From Promicromonospora sukumoe (GTDB lineage: Bacteria > Actinomycetota > Actinomycetes > Actinomycetales > Cellulomonadaceae), in NCBI RefSeq assembly GCF_014137995.1, contig NZ_JACGWV010000001.1, positions 1,364,001-1,428,000 of the forward strand: 64,000 bases of DNA, in the 5' to 3' direction. Below are positions 58,184-64,000 of the stretch, piece after piece. Each line of letters opens with the position of its first letter. The first letter of the stretch is position 1. The notes under the pieces were generated by a model, which made no database searches, was not told the DNA's origin, and saw nothing but the letters and a program-made list of their open reading frames with translations. The position numbers were made by a program, and so were the translations under genes.

Positions 58184-59110
58184 ATGGACGATTCCGAGGC
58201 GCTGGACGCCTACTCGGCGTCGATCGTGCGCGTCGTCGACGCCGTCCTGCCGTCGGTCGCGGCGGTGTCGGTGCGGACGGCGCGCGGCGCCGGGGCTGGG
58301 AGCGCCTCGGTGATCCCGGGCGACCGGCTGCTGCTCACGAGCGCGCACGTCGTGGAGTCGGCCACGGATGTGCGGGCCGCCTTCTCCGACGGCTCGGAGG
58401 TCGGAGCGCGCGTCGTCGGCCGCGACCCGCTCTCCGACCTGGCCGTGCTCCGGGCCGACGACGACGTGCCACCCGCCCTCACGCTCGGCGACGCCGCGGG
58501 CCTACGCGTCGGTCAGCTCGTCGTCGCCGTCGGCAACCCGCTCGGGCTCGCGGGCAGCGTCACGGCCGGGATCGTGTCCGCGCTAGGCCGCTCCCTGCCG
58601 ACCGGGGCCGGCCGGATCATCGACGAGGTGGTGCAGACCGACGCCGCGCTCAACCCCGGCAACAGCGGCGGCGCGCTCGCGGACACGGCCGGCCGGCTCG
58701 TCGGCGTCAGCACCGCCGTCGCGGGCATCGGCCTGGGCCTGGCGGTGCCGATCAACACCACGACCCGGGCGATCATCGCCACGCTGGTCAACACCGGCCG
58801 GGTGCGGCGGGCATGGCTCGGCATCGCGGGCACGCAGGTGGTGCTGCCCGAACCGGTCGCGGAGCGGATCGGCTCCCGCACCGGCATGCAGGTGGCGCAG
58901 GTCATCGCGCGCTCGCCGGCCGACCTCGCGGGCATCCGCCGCGGCGACATCCTCGTGGCGATCGACGGCGCCACCGTCGTGACGACGACGGCCGTGCAGC
59001 GCCTCATGGTCGGCGACGCCATCGGCCGGCGCACCGAGGTGACGGTCTGGCGCAACGGCGCCCTCGTCGACGCGGTGGTGCTCCCGCAGGAGCTGGTCAC
59101 CGCGCCGTGA
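58184..59110 (+). CDS. HtrA/DegP-like S1C serine protease with PDZ domain, 308 aa
   Basis: Trypsin-fold protease with the triad His55 (Thr-Ser-Ala-His-Val-Val), Asp85 (Ser-Asp-Leu-Ala-Val) and Ser161 (Gly-Asn-Ser-Gly-Gly), then a PDZ domain (about 215-300; Ile-Arg-Arg-Gly-Asp-Ile-Leu). Unlike most HtrA proteins it has no signal peptide or membrane anchor, so it should be cytoplasmic. Family members degrade or refold damaged proteins. The ATG at 58184 is the first in-frame ATG fitting the family start; a poor ribosome site. Confidence 0.87.
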   Translation: MDDSEALDAYSASIVRVVDAVLPSVAAVSVRTARGAGAGSASVIPGDRLLLTSAHVVESATDVRAAFSDGSEVGARVVGRDPLSDLAVLRADDDVPPALTLGDAAGLRVGQLVVAVGNPLGLAGSVTAGIVSALGRSLPTGAGRIIDEVVQTDAALNPGNSGGALADTAGRLVGVSTAVAGIGLGLAVPINTTTRAIIATLVNTGRVRRAWLGIAGTQVVLPEPVAERIGSRTGMQVAQVIARSPADLAGIRRGDILVAIDGATVVTTTAVQRLMVGDAIGRRTEVTVWRNGALVDAVVLPQELVTAP

Positions 59111-59121
59111 GGACGCCGTCG

Positions 59122-59802
59122 TCACACGGCCGCGTCCACCAGCAGCCGCGCGAGCTCGGCCGGGCGCGTGAACATGGGCCAGTGCCCCGAGTCGAGGTCG
59201 ACCAGCTCGACCTGCTTGGCCCGCGCGAGCTCCGGCACGTCGCCCGCGTCGATCCACTCCTGGGCCTGGGCGGGCGAGAACTCCGGGCACACCACCACGA
59301 CCGGCACGCCGAACCGGCGCTCGTCGGACAGGTGCACCACGCCCTTCGCGACGCCCTCAGGGACCGGCACGGCCCGGGCGGCCACCGCGGCCTTGGTCTC
59401 GTCGTCCAGGTCGTCGGAGTCGGGCCCCGCGAACGGTTCCCAGCCGGGGAACGGCATGACGCCGTCCACGATCGGGAACAGGTCGGCGTACGACTTGCCG
59501 TCGTCCCACGGGAACCCGCCGATCAGCACGACGCCCGCCACCGCCTCCGGCCGTGCGTCGGCCGCCAGCCAGGCCAGCGTGCACGCCGCGGAGTGCCCCA
59601 CGACCAGCGGCTTGCCCGACGCCGCGTCCACGGCCGCGAGCACCGTGGCGACCTGGTCGTCCAGCGTGACGCCCGTGCGGCCGTCGCCCTGGCCGGGCAG
59701 CGTGACCGGCACCGGCCGGTGGCCCAGCGCCTCGATCTGGGGGACGACGTCGTCCCAGGCCGAACCGTCGAGCCAGAGGCCACCGATGAGCAGGATGTCC
59801 AT
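59122..59802 (-). CDS. Alpha/beta-hydrolase, 226 aa
   Basis: A cytoplasmic alpha/beta-fold hydrolase of the esterase EstC/MenH-like small group. Oxyanion region Gly-Gly-Leu-Trp-Leu-Asp-Gly-Ser-Ala-Trp, nucleophile elbow Gly-His-Ser-Ala-Ala, and His in Ser-Gly-His-Trp-Pro-Met. The lid segment has an acidic Asp-Ser-Asp-Asp-Leu-Asp-Asp-Glu loop. Substrate unknown. ATG at 59800-59802; the longer frame upstream is not protein-like. Convergent with the protease gene, 11 bp apart. Confidence 0.82.
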   Translation of the reverse strand: MDILLIGGLWLDGSAWDDVVPQIEALGHRPVPVTLPGQGDGRTGVTLDDQVATVLAAVDAASGKPLVVGHSAACTLAWLAADARPEAVAGVVLIGGFPWDDGKSYADLFPIVDGVMPFPGWEPFAGPDSDDLDDETKAAVAARAVPVPEGVAKGVVHLSDERRFGVPVVVVCPEFSPAQAQEWIDAGDVPELARAKQVELVDLDSGHWPMFTRPAELARLLVDAAV

Positions 59803-59987
59803 GATTCTCGTCTCCCGTACTCGAGCTGTTTCCCGTACACGCCTACGGTAGGACCGATTCCGGACGATCCGCTTCCGGATCAAAATTCCCGCGCGGCACC
59901 GATGACTTTGCCGCGACACTCCCGTCCATCCCCGTAGAAACGCCCGCAGCAGGCCGCCGCGCGGCCGCCACGACAGGAGAACCACCC

Positions 59988-60560
59988 ATGCGCACCATCG
60001 TCGCCACGCACTTCGTCTCGCTCGACGGCAAGGTCGACCCGACCGGAGGCGACCCCGAGCTGCACAACACCGAGTGGACCTTCAAGACGGTCGAGCCGGT
60101 GCAGGAGGCGTACGAGCTCAAGGCCCGGGAGCAGGAGGAGGCCGGGGCACTGCTGCTCGGCCGCGCCAGCTACCAGATGTTCGCGCCCGTCTGGCCGCAG
60201 ATGGCCGAGTTCGAGCGCTACAACGCGCTGCCCAAGTACGTGGTCTCGACGACGCTCCCCGAGGACGACCTGGCCGGCGACTGGGGCGAGACCACCATCC
60301 TGCGCTCGCTCGACGACGTCGCCCGCCTCAAGGAGACCGACGGCGACGAGATCCAGGTGCACGGCAGCGTCAGCCTCACCCGGGCGCTCGCCGACGCCGG
60401 GCTGATCGACTCGTACCACCTGCTCGTCTTCCCGGTGCTGCTGGGCCAGGGCAAGCCGCTGTTCAGCGACACCGACAAGGCGGCCCAGAAGCTGCGCCTC
60501 GTCGAGCACGAGGCGTACAAGAACGGCATCCAGAAGCAGGTCTTCGACGTCGTGCGCTGA
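59988..60560 (+). CDS. Dihydrofolate-reductase-like (RibD C-terminal domain) protein, 190 aa
   Basis: RibD_C-fold NADPH reductase: N-terminal Val-Ser-Leu-Asp-Gly-Lys, Leu-Leu-Leu-Gly-Arg-x-Ser/Tyr, Lys-Tyr-Val-Val-Ser-Thr-Thr-Leu, Gln-Val-His-Gly-Ser, and Phe-Pro-Val-Leu-Leu-Gly-Gln-Gly-Lys-Pro-Leu-Phe. These single-domain proteins are abundant in actinobacteria and mostly uncharacterised, not a true DHFR of folate metabolism. ATG 59988, preceded by GACAGGAGAA. An 18-bp hairpin follows the gene. Confidence 0.87.
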   Translation: MRTIVATHFVSLDGKVDPTGGDPELHNTEWTFKTVEPVQEAYELKAREQEEAGALLLGRASYQMFAPVWPQMAEFERYNALPKYVVSTTLPEDDLAGDWGETTILRSLDDVARLKETDGDEIQVHGSVSLTRALADAGLIDSYHLLVFPVLLGQGKPLFSDTDKAAQKLRLVEHEAYKNGIQKQVFDVVR

Positions 60561-60586
60561 CCCCGCCGGACGACGCCGGACGAACG

Positions 60587-60626
60587 GAGCGCCGTCCCCG
60601 TGCCAGAGGGCACGGGGACGGCGCTC
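60587..60626. terminator. Strong hairpin after the DHFR-like gene
   Basis: Perfect 18-base arms (60587-60604 and 60609-60626) with an AGAG loop between the DHFR-like stop and the SRPBCC remnant. Likely the terminator of both. Confidence 0.75.
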
Positions 60627-60650
60627 ACTTGCCCTGCCGGGCGGCTGCGG

Positions 60651-60845
60651 TCAGCTCACGTCGCCGCGCCAGGCCCCGGTCTCGACGCCGCGCGACTCGA
60701 TGTACTCCTTGAACCGCGCCAGGTCACCCTGGACCCGGCGGTCGTCGAAGTTCAGCGCGTTGCCGATCTTCTCGGTCGCGCCCTCGGGGGCCCAGTCGAG
60801 CTGCACGGTCACCCGCGTCTCCACCCTGGGGTGGGCGCGGCCCAC
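60651..60845 (-). pseudogene. SRPBCC/cyclase-dehydrase C-terminal remnant, 64 codons
   Basis: The frame encodes the characteristic end of SRPBCC cyclase/dehydrase proteins: Thr-Arg-Val-Thr-Val-x-x-Asp-Trp-x-Pro-Glu-Gly, then Asp-Asp-Arg-Arg-Val-x-Gly-Asp-Leu-Ala-Arg-Phe-Lys-Glu-Tyr-Ile-Glu-Ser-Arg-Gly and Thr-Gly-Ala-Trp-Arg-Gly. Whole proteins are about 150 residues; here only the last 55 remain. The missing 5' part is replaced by the start region of the rightward WYL gene, so a deletion joined them. A GTG and no ribosome site precede it; probably not translated as a working protein. Confidence 0.7.
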
Positions 60846-60883
60846 TCGCGCGCCGAGGCTCCGCGGGCGCCTAACCTGCAGGG

Positions 60884-61852
60884 GTGCCGTCCGAGACCAG
60901 CCCCACCGCCCGCGCGCTGCGCGCGCTGGAGATCCTGCAGACCCGCCCGGGCACGACGGCGGAGGAGCTCGGTGCGCGGCTCGGCGTCACGGAGCGGGCC
61001 GCCCGCCGGTACGTCGAGATCCTCCGCGAGGCGGACGTCCCCGTCACCTCGACCCGGGGGCCGCACGGCGGCTACCGCCTCGGGCGCGGCACCCGGCTCC
61101 CGCCGGTCACGTTCACGCAGACCGAGGCACTCGGCCTGGTCATGGCCGTGCTCGACAGCCACCCCGAGGCCGACGACCTCGTCGACACCGCCCTCGGCAA
61201 GGTGATCCGGGCGCTGCCCGAGGACGTCGGCCGCCAGGCCGCGACCCTGCGGGAGCACGCCTCCGCCGCCCCGGACCGGTACGCGGCCCGCCCCGACACG
61301 GCCGTGACCAGCGAGCTCGTCGCCGCCGTCGCGGCCCGACGACGCGTGCGGGTCACCTACCGCGGCGAGTCCGGCAGCGAGTGGGACGCCGAGGTGGACC
61401 CGTGGGCCGTCGTCGTCCGGTACGGCCGCTGGTACCTGCTGTGCCACTCGCACCGCGCCGACGCCGTGCGCACCTACCGGGTCGACCGCGTCCTCGCCGT
61501 CGAGCACACCGACCGGCCCTTCGAGCCGCCCGCCGACCTCGACCCCGTCGCGGCGCTGGAGCAGCACCTCGGCACCGGCTGGCAGTTCACCACGCGCGTC
61601 GTCTTCGAGGCCCCGCTCGCCGACGTCGCCCCCTGGGTCGGCGCGCAGATGGGCCGCCTCGAGGCGGCGGGGGAGCGGCGGTGCGTGCTGACCGGCACCA
61701 CCCGCAACCCTGCGATGTACGCGCAGGAGTGGCTGGCGAGCGTGCCCTTCGCGTTCCGGGTCGAGGAGGGCCCGGAGCTCCGGGCCGCGGTGGCGACGCT
61801 GGCGGCCCGCCTGGCGGCTGCTGCGGAGGACCCTGGCAGCCCTGGGGAGTGA
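60884..61852 (+). CDS. HTH-WYL transcriptional regulator, 322 aa
   Basis: DeoR-like winged HTH (residues 5-70; Arg-Ala-Ala-Arg-Arg-Tyr-Val-Glu-Ile-Leu, Gly-Gly-Tyr wing) and a WYL ligand-sensing domain (about 145-220) with a C-terminal WCX extension to 310. The GTG at 60884 follows an AGGGG site. It is rightward, with its upstream region running over the SRPBCC remnant, and convergent with the CHAD gene across a nested palindrome. Targets not evident. Confidence 0.87.
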   Translation: MPSETSPTARALRALEILQTRPGTTAEELGARLGVTERAARRYVEILREADVPVTSTRGPHGGYRLGRGTRLPPVTFTQTEALGLVMAVLDSHPEADDLVDTALGKVIRALPEDVGRQAATLREHASAAPDRYAARPDTAVTSELVAAVAARRRVRVTYRGESGSEWDAEVDPWAVVVRYGRWYLLCHSHRADAVRTYRVDRVLAVEHTDRPFEPPADLDPVAALEQHLGTGWQFTTRVVFEAPLADVAPWVGAQMGRLEAAGERRCVLTGTTRNPAMYAQEWLASVPFAFRVEEGPELRAAVATLAARLAAAAEDPGSPGE

Positions 61853-61916
61853 GATCGGTCTGTTGCGTTGAGACCGGTCGGTTGATGGACCGGTCTCGGT
61901 GCACCGGACCGATCTC
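61851..61916. repeat. Nested double palindrome at the WYL stop
   Basis: Outer arms GAGATCGGTC (61851-61860) and GACCGATCTC (61907-61916) enclose inner arms GAGACCGGTC (61870-61879) and GACCGGTCTC (61888-61897). Both spacers between outer and inner arms are nine bases, so the four decamers are symmetrically placed. It lies between convergent genes and overlaps the WYL stop codon. Confidence 0.7.
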
Positions 61917-61928
61917 GGCGGCGGGCGG

Positions 61929-62729
61929 CTAGAGCCGGGCCTGGCGCTGCAGGTCGCCCAGGGCCGCCGGAAGGGTTGCCAGCGCCGACAGGGCGCGGCC
62001 CTGGCACCGGTCGACGTCGTCGTCGTACGCTCGGGAGTCGTCCGTGCGCAGCCGCGCGTGGTCGCGGACGTGCTCGGCCAGGAGCAGGGCGTCGCGGTGG
62101 TCGCCGAGCACGGACTGGATCCGGTGGCCGACCTCGCCGAGGTCCTTGGCCTTGCGCCCCAGCAGCCGGACGGGCTCGCGGGTGACGGCGTCGCACGTGT
62201 GCCGCAGGCGGCGCGCGGCCTTGCGCAGCTCGTGGGCGGCTTCCGGGTCGGCGAGCCGGGGCGCGGCCTCCAGGGTGCGGGCGGCCTGACGGCGCACGGC
62301 GCGGCGGGCCGCCTTCTTGGCCGGCTGTCCCGCCCGGTCGCCGAGCCGGGGCCGCGCGGCCCACTCGGCCAGCAGCCGGTCCAGGTCGCGGCTGCGCTCC
62401 GACCGGACCCAGCGCACGGCCTCGGCGTGCGCGTGCAGGTGGGCCGTCCGCAGCGGGTCCACGAGGGCGGAGCGGGTCGCGTCGTCGAGGCCGGCGGCGT
62501 CGGCCGCCGCCGCGGCCTGCTGTGCCCGGACCTCCAGATCACGCGCCTTCCCGAGCACGTCGCCGAGCTCCTTGAGCCGGGAGCGGAGCTCCGCGGCGGC
62601 GTCCCGGTCGAGGTACCGCTTGAACGCGGCCAGCACGTTGCGCAGGCGCCGCACCGAGGTGCGCAGGCGGTGCACGGCGTCGGGCTCGTCGGCCAGCGCG
62701 GCCGGGACGCCGTCGTGGACCCGGCGCAC
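61929..62729 (-). CDS. CHAD-domain protein, 266 aa
   Basis: All-helical CHAD domain with the conserved His-x-x-Arg-x-x-x-Arg-Arg-Leu-Arg near residue 20-29 (Val-His-Arg-Leu-Arg-Thr-Ser-Val-Arg-Arg-Leu-Arg) and a second His-Glu-Leu-Arg-Lys-x-x-Arg-Arg-Leu-Arg at about 165. CHAD domains bind polyphosphate with these basic faces. GTG 62727-62729 is the only canonical start, but protein-like sequence continues upstream for 28 codons to a TAG at 62814-62816 with no ATG/GTG/TTG. Many relatives carry an N-terminal CYTH domain, absent here. A role in polyphosphate granules is possible. Confidence 0.78.
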   Translation of the reverse strand: MRRVHDGVPAALADEPDAVHRLRTSVRRLRNVLAAFKRYLDRDAAAELRSRLKELGDVLGKARDLEVRAQQAAAAADAAGLDDATRSALVDPLRTAHLHAHAEAVRWVRSERSRDLDRLLAEWAARPRLGDRAGQPAKKAARRAVRRQAARTLEAAPRLADPEAAHELRKAARRLRHTCDAVTREPVRLLGRKAKDLGEVGHRIQSVLGDHRDALLLAEHVRDHARLRTDDSRAYDDDVDRCQGRALSALATLPAALGDLQRQARL

Positions 62730-62842
62730 CAGGTCGCCGACCGCGAGGGTCAGCAGCTCGCCCGCGGTCCCGGGGCGCGTCGTACCGGCGTCGGAGTTGG
62801 CGATCCCGCCAGGCTATCGCTGCGGGCGGCCATTCACCCCGG

Positions 62843-62890
62843 ACGTGTCAGACGTACAGGTCACCCGGGTGACCTGTACGTCTGACACGT
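62843..62890. terminator. 48-bp perfect palindrome, family A copy 3
   Basis: Fully self-complementary over 48 bases, centred on CCCGGG, with TA/TA and ACC/GGT at the variable sites of family A. Unlike copies 1 and 2 it lies in a divergent gap, upstream of the CHAD gene and of the toxin-like gene. Confidence 0.75.
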
Positions 62891-62927
62891 TCGGGGGTCA
62901 GGCGAACGGCCGGCGTTCGCAAGTTCA

Positions 62928-62952
62928 ACTTGGCACATTGACCTTGCCAAGT
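62928..62952. promoter_or_regulatory. Palindromic operator of the toxin-antitoxin-like pair
   Basis: ACTTGGCA (62928-62935) and TGCCAAGT (62945-62952) are perfect 8-base inverted arms around a 9-base spacer that contains TTGACC (62938-62943), a likely -35. Binding here would block the promoter, the usual autoregulation of such modules. Confidence 0.65.
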
Positions 62953-62964
62953 CATGCTTGTACG

Positions 62965-63222
62965 ATGCGAACAGAACTGGTCATCATCGACAGCGCCCGC
63001 AAGCGCGGTTATGCCGACGACGACCTTCTCCACGTGATCGCGAACGCCATTCGTGTGATCGTGCAGTCCGACGGGATGACGATGTATATCGGCCCCGACC
63101 GAGCCGGCCGCATCATGGAGGTGGGCACCATCGAGCGCAGCGGTCGAGAGATCGTCGCGCACGCCATGCGCCCGGCACGGCCGAAGTACCTCGCGGAGCA
63201 GCCGCGACGAAGCAGGAGGTGA
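62965..63222 (+). CDS. Putative toxin-like small protein, 85 aa
   Basis: A small protein with Ala-Arg-Lys-Arg-Gly-Tyr-Ala-Asp-Asp-Asp-Leu near its N-terminus, then Tyr-Ile-Gly-Pro-Asp-Arg-Ala-Gly-Arg-Ile-Met-Glu-Val and His-Ala-Met-Arg-Pro-Ala-Arg-Pro-Lys-Tyr-Leu. I know this pattern from actinobacterial two-gene modules in which it precedes an HTH-containing gene; RelE/BrnT-like toxin action is suspected but not shown. ATG 62965 lacks a ribosome site and lies near a possible -10, so the transcript may be leaderless. The stop is five bases before the partner's start. Confidence 0.6.
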   Translation: MRTELVIIDSARKRGYADDDLLHVIANAIRVIVQSDGMTMYIGPDRAGRIMEVGTIERSGREIVAHAMRPARPKYLAEQPRRSRR

Positions 63223-63227
63223 AGCCC

Positions 63228-63581
63228 ATGTCCGAACTCACGCCCGACGAGCTCGCCGAGATCGAGCGCCGCTTCGAGAACTTCGACGTCGACCAGGCCG
63301 AGGTGTACGACGTCGGCACCGACGAGCTCCCGCCCCAGGTGGTGCTCGTGCGCGCCATGGCGGAGCGCGAGCTCCTGATCCGGCAGGCCGACCACGTGAT
63401 GCGCGACGCCGTCGGCACGGCTCGTGCGGCCAACCTCTCCTGGCACAAGATCGGCATGGTGCTCGGCACCACCGGTGAGGCGGCGCGTCAGCGCTACGCG
63501 AAGGACAGGACCGCCGCGAAGGCCACCCGCTCCAAGGGCGACGGGGACACCCGAGCGGCCAAGGGCCGCATCAGCGCCTGA
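63228..63581 (+). CDS. Putative antitoxin-like HTH protein, 117 aa
   Basis: Acidic N-terminal half, then a HTH-like segment (about 75-100: Ala-Arg-Ala-Ala-Asn-Leu-Ser-Trp-His-Lys-Ile-Gly-x-x-Leu-Gly-Thr-Thr-Gly-Glu), and a Lys/Arg-rich tail. Size, gene order and the autoregulatory palindrome upstream suggest an antitoxin-regulator for the 85-aa protein. GGAGG ribosome site eight bases before ATG 63228. A simple small regulator is the alternative. Confidence 0.6.
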   Translation: MSELTPDELAEIERRFENFDVDQAEVYDVGTDELPPQVVLVRAMAERELLIRQADHVMRDAVGTARAANLSWHKIGMVLGTTGEAARQRYAKDRTAAKATRSKGDGDTRAAKGRISA

Positions 63582-63584
63582 TCG

Positions 63585-64000
63585 TCAGCCCGCCCGGACG
63601 ACGTCGACGCCCAGGGACTCGATCCGGTCGGCGTCGGCGTCGTCGAGCGCCAGGTCGCAGACCACCGTGTCGAGCTCGTCCAGCGACAGCACCCGGTACT
63701 TGGCGTAGCTGCCGAACTTGCCGCTGTCGGCGAGCAGCGCCGTCGTCGTCGCCGACGCCATGGCCGCGCGCTTCGCCTCGATCTTGGCCTCGACCGGCGT
63801 CGTGACGCCGTGCCGCGCGTCCCACGAGCTCGACGACAGGAACGCGATGTCGAGCGACAGCTCCGCCAGGGTCAGGGCCGCGAGCCGGCCGATCGTGGAC
63901 TGGTTGTCCGGGTCCACCCGCCCGCCCACGCTGATCAGGTCCACGCTCGGGTGGTCGAGGAACGCGAGCACCGTGCTCAGGTCGTTCGACACGACCGTGA
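63585..64000 (-). CDS. DeoR/GlpR-family regulator, C-terminal part (partial)
   Basis: The C-terminal sensor domain of a DeoR regulator: Thr-Val-Val-Ser-Asn-Asp-Leu at the window edge, Val-Gly-Gly-Arg-Val-Asp, Ala-Phe-Leu-Ser-Ser-Ser-Ser-Trp-Asp-Ala-Arg-His-Gly-Val-Thr-Thr-Pro, and Asp-Ser-Gly-Lys-Phe-Gly. The Asp-Arg-His-Gly and Asp-Ser-Lys motifs form the sugar-phosphate pocket in GlpR-like proteins. The HTH lies beyond 64000. It is convergent with the antitoxin-like gene, three bases apart. Confidence 0.87.
   Translation of the reverse strand, partial: TVVSNDLSTVLAFLDHPSVDLISVGGRVDPDNQSTIGRLAALTLAELSLDIAFLSSSSWDARHGVTTPVEAKIEAKRAAMASATTTALLADSGKFGSYAKYRVLSLDELDTVVCDLALDDADADRIESLGVDVVRAG

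Noticed and set aside
1..64000. tRNA, rRNA, CRISPR arrays, insertion sequences, prophage
   Set aside because: I saw no tRNA-like cloverleaf, rRNA segment, regular repeat-spacer array, transposase or phage structural gene. The HNH-DUF222 gene is the only possibly mobile-type coding sequence, and it has no terminal repeats.

Overview
The window is about 64 kb of very GC-rich DNA with the codon use of a high-GC actinobacterium. Frequent GTG starts, ATGA/GTGA overlaps between genes, a GPP34 protein, a DUF222-HNH protein, a WhiB-free DosS/DosR-type pair and a large stock of secreted and cytoplasmic glycoside hydrolases all point to the Micrococcales. A plant-polymer degrader near Cellulosimicrobium, Isoptericola, Promicromonospora or Cellulomonas is my best guess. 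That placement is inference, because no rRNA or other marker gene is present. I found no tRNA, rRNA, CRISPR array, insertion sequence or prophage.

Layout: 1-4.4 kb holds the end of a luciferase-like oxidoreductase, an MFS transporter, a DUF222-HNH nuclease, a SnoaL-like protein and a WYL regulator. 4.4-19.9 kb is a glycan-use region. A leftward operon encodes two ABC sugar permeases, a GH95 alpha-L-fucosidase, a CE7 acetyl esterase, a lipoprotein sugar-binding protein and a ROK regulator. Around it lie a GH36 alpha-galactosidase, a secreted multidomain GH27 alpha-galactosidase and a GH2 beta-mannosidase. Together they look suited to acetylated, galactosylated and fucosylated plant polysaccharide or glycan fragments. 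19.9-30.1 kb is mixed: a decayed Type ISP restriction nuclease domain, PadR, small proteins, an F420-type nitroreductase, a PAS-ANTAR protein, a frameshifted SDR-DUF2867 gene with a VOC partner, a TspO-like protein, a secreted GH30-ricin glycosidase with a divergent TetR, and a lytic transglycosylase.

30.1-34.3 kb is a small DosR-like hypoxia/redox module: universal stress protein, GAF-GAF histidine kinase, NarL-type response regulator and DoxX protein. Two perfect palindromes resembling the mycobacterial DosR box precede the stress and DoxX genes. 34.3-44.5 kb is an aromatic catabolic cluster. A rightward operon carries the homoprotocatechuate (3,4-dihydroxyphenylacetate) meta-cleavage pathway: a FAH-RraA fusion, a GntR regulator, a semialdehyde dehydrogenase, the ring-cleavage dioxygenase, a hydratase and an aldolase. 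Divergent from it are a MobA-like flavin hydroxylase and a TPP-dependent decarboxylase-like enzyme that may feed the pathway. 44.5-51.3 kb has Ppx/GppA, MpaB-like and YciI-like genes, an FtsX-type ABC exporter, an EF-hand protein and a membrane protein. 51.4-55.6 kb pairs an acyltransferase-toroid fusion with a GH35 beta-galactosidase. 55.6-64 kb has GPP34 with a MerR regulator, an AhpD-like protein, an HtrA-type protease, a hydrolase, a DHFR-like reductase, a decayed SRPBCC gene, a second WYL regulator, a CHAD protein, a toxin-antitoxin-like pair and the end of a DeoR regulator.

The most unusual structural feature is a set of long, perfect or near-perfect palindromes placed right at stop codons between genes, mostly convergent pairs. 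Three of them form one 48-bp family whose variable positions change in a compensated way on both arms. Two more form a second family with the same behaviour.
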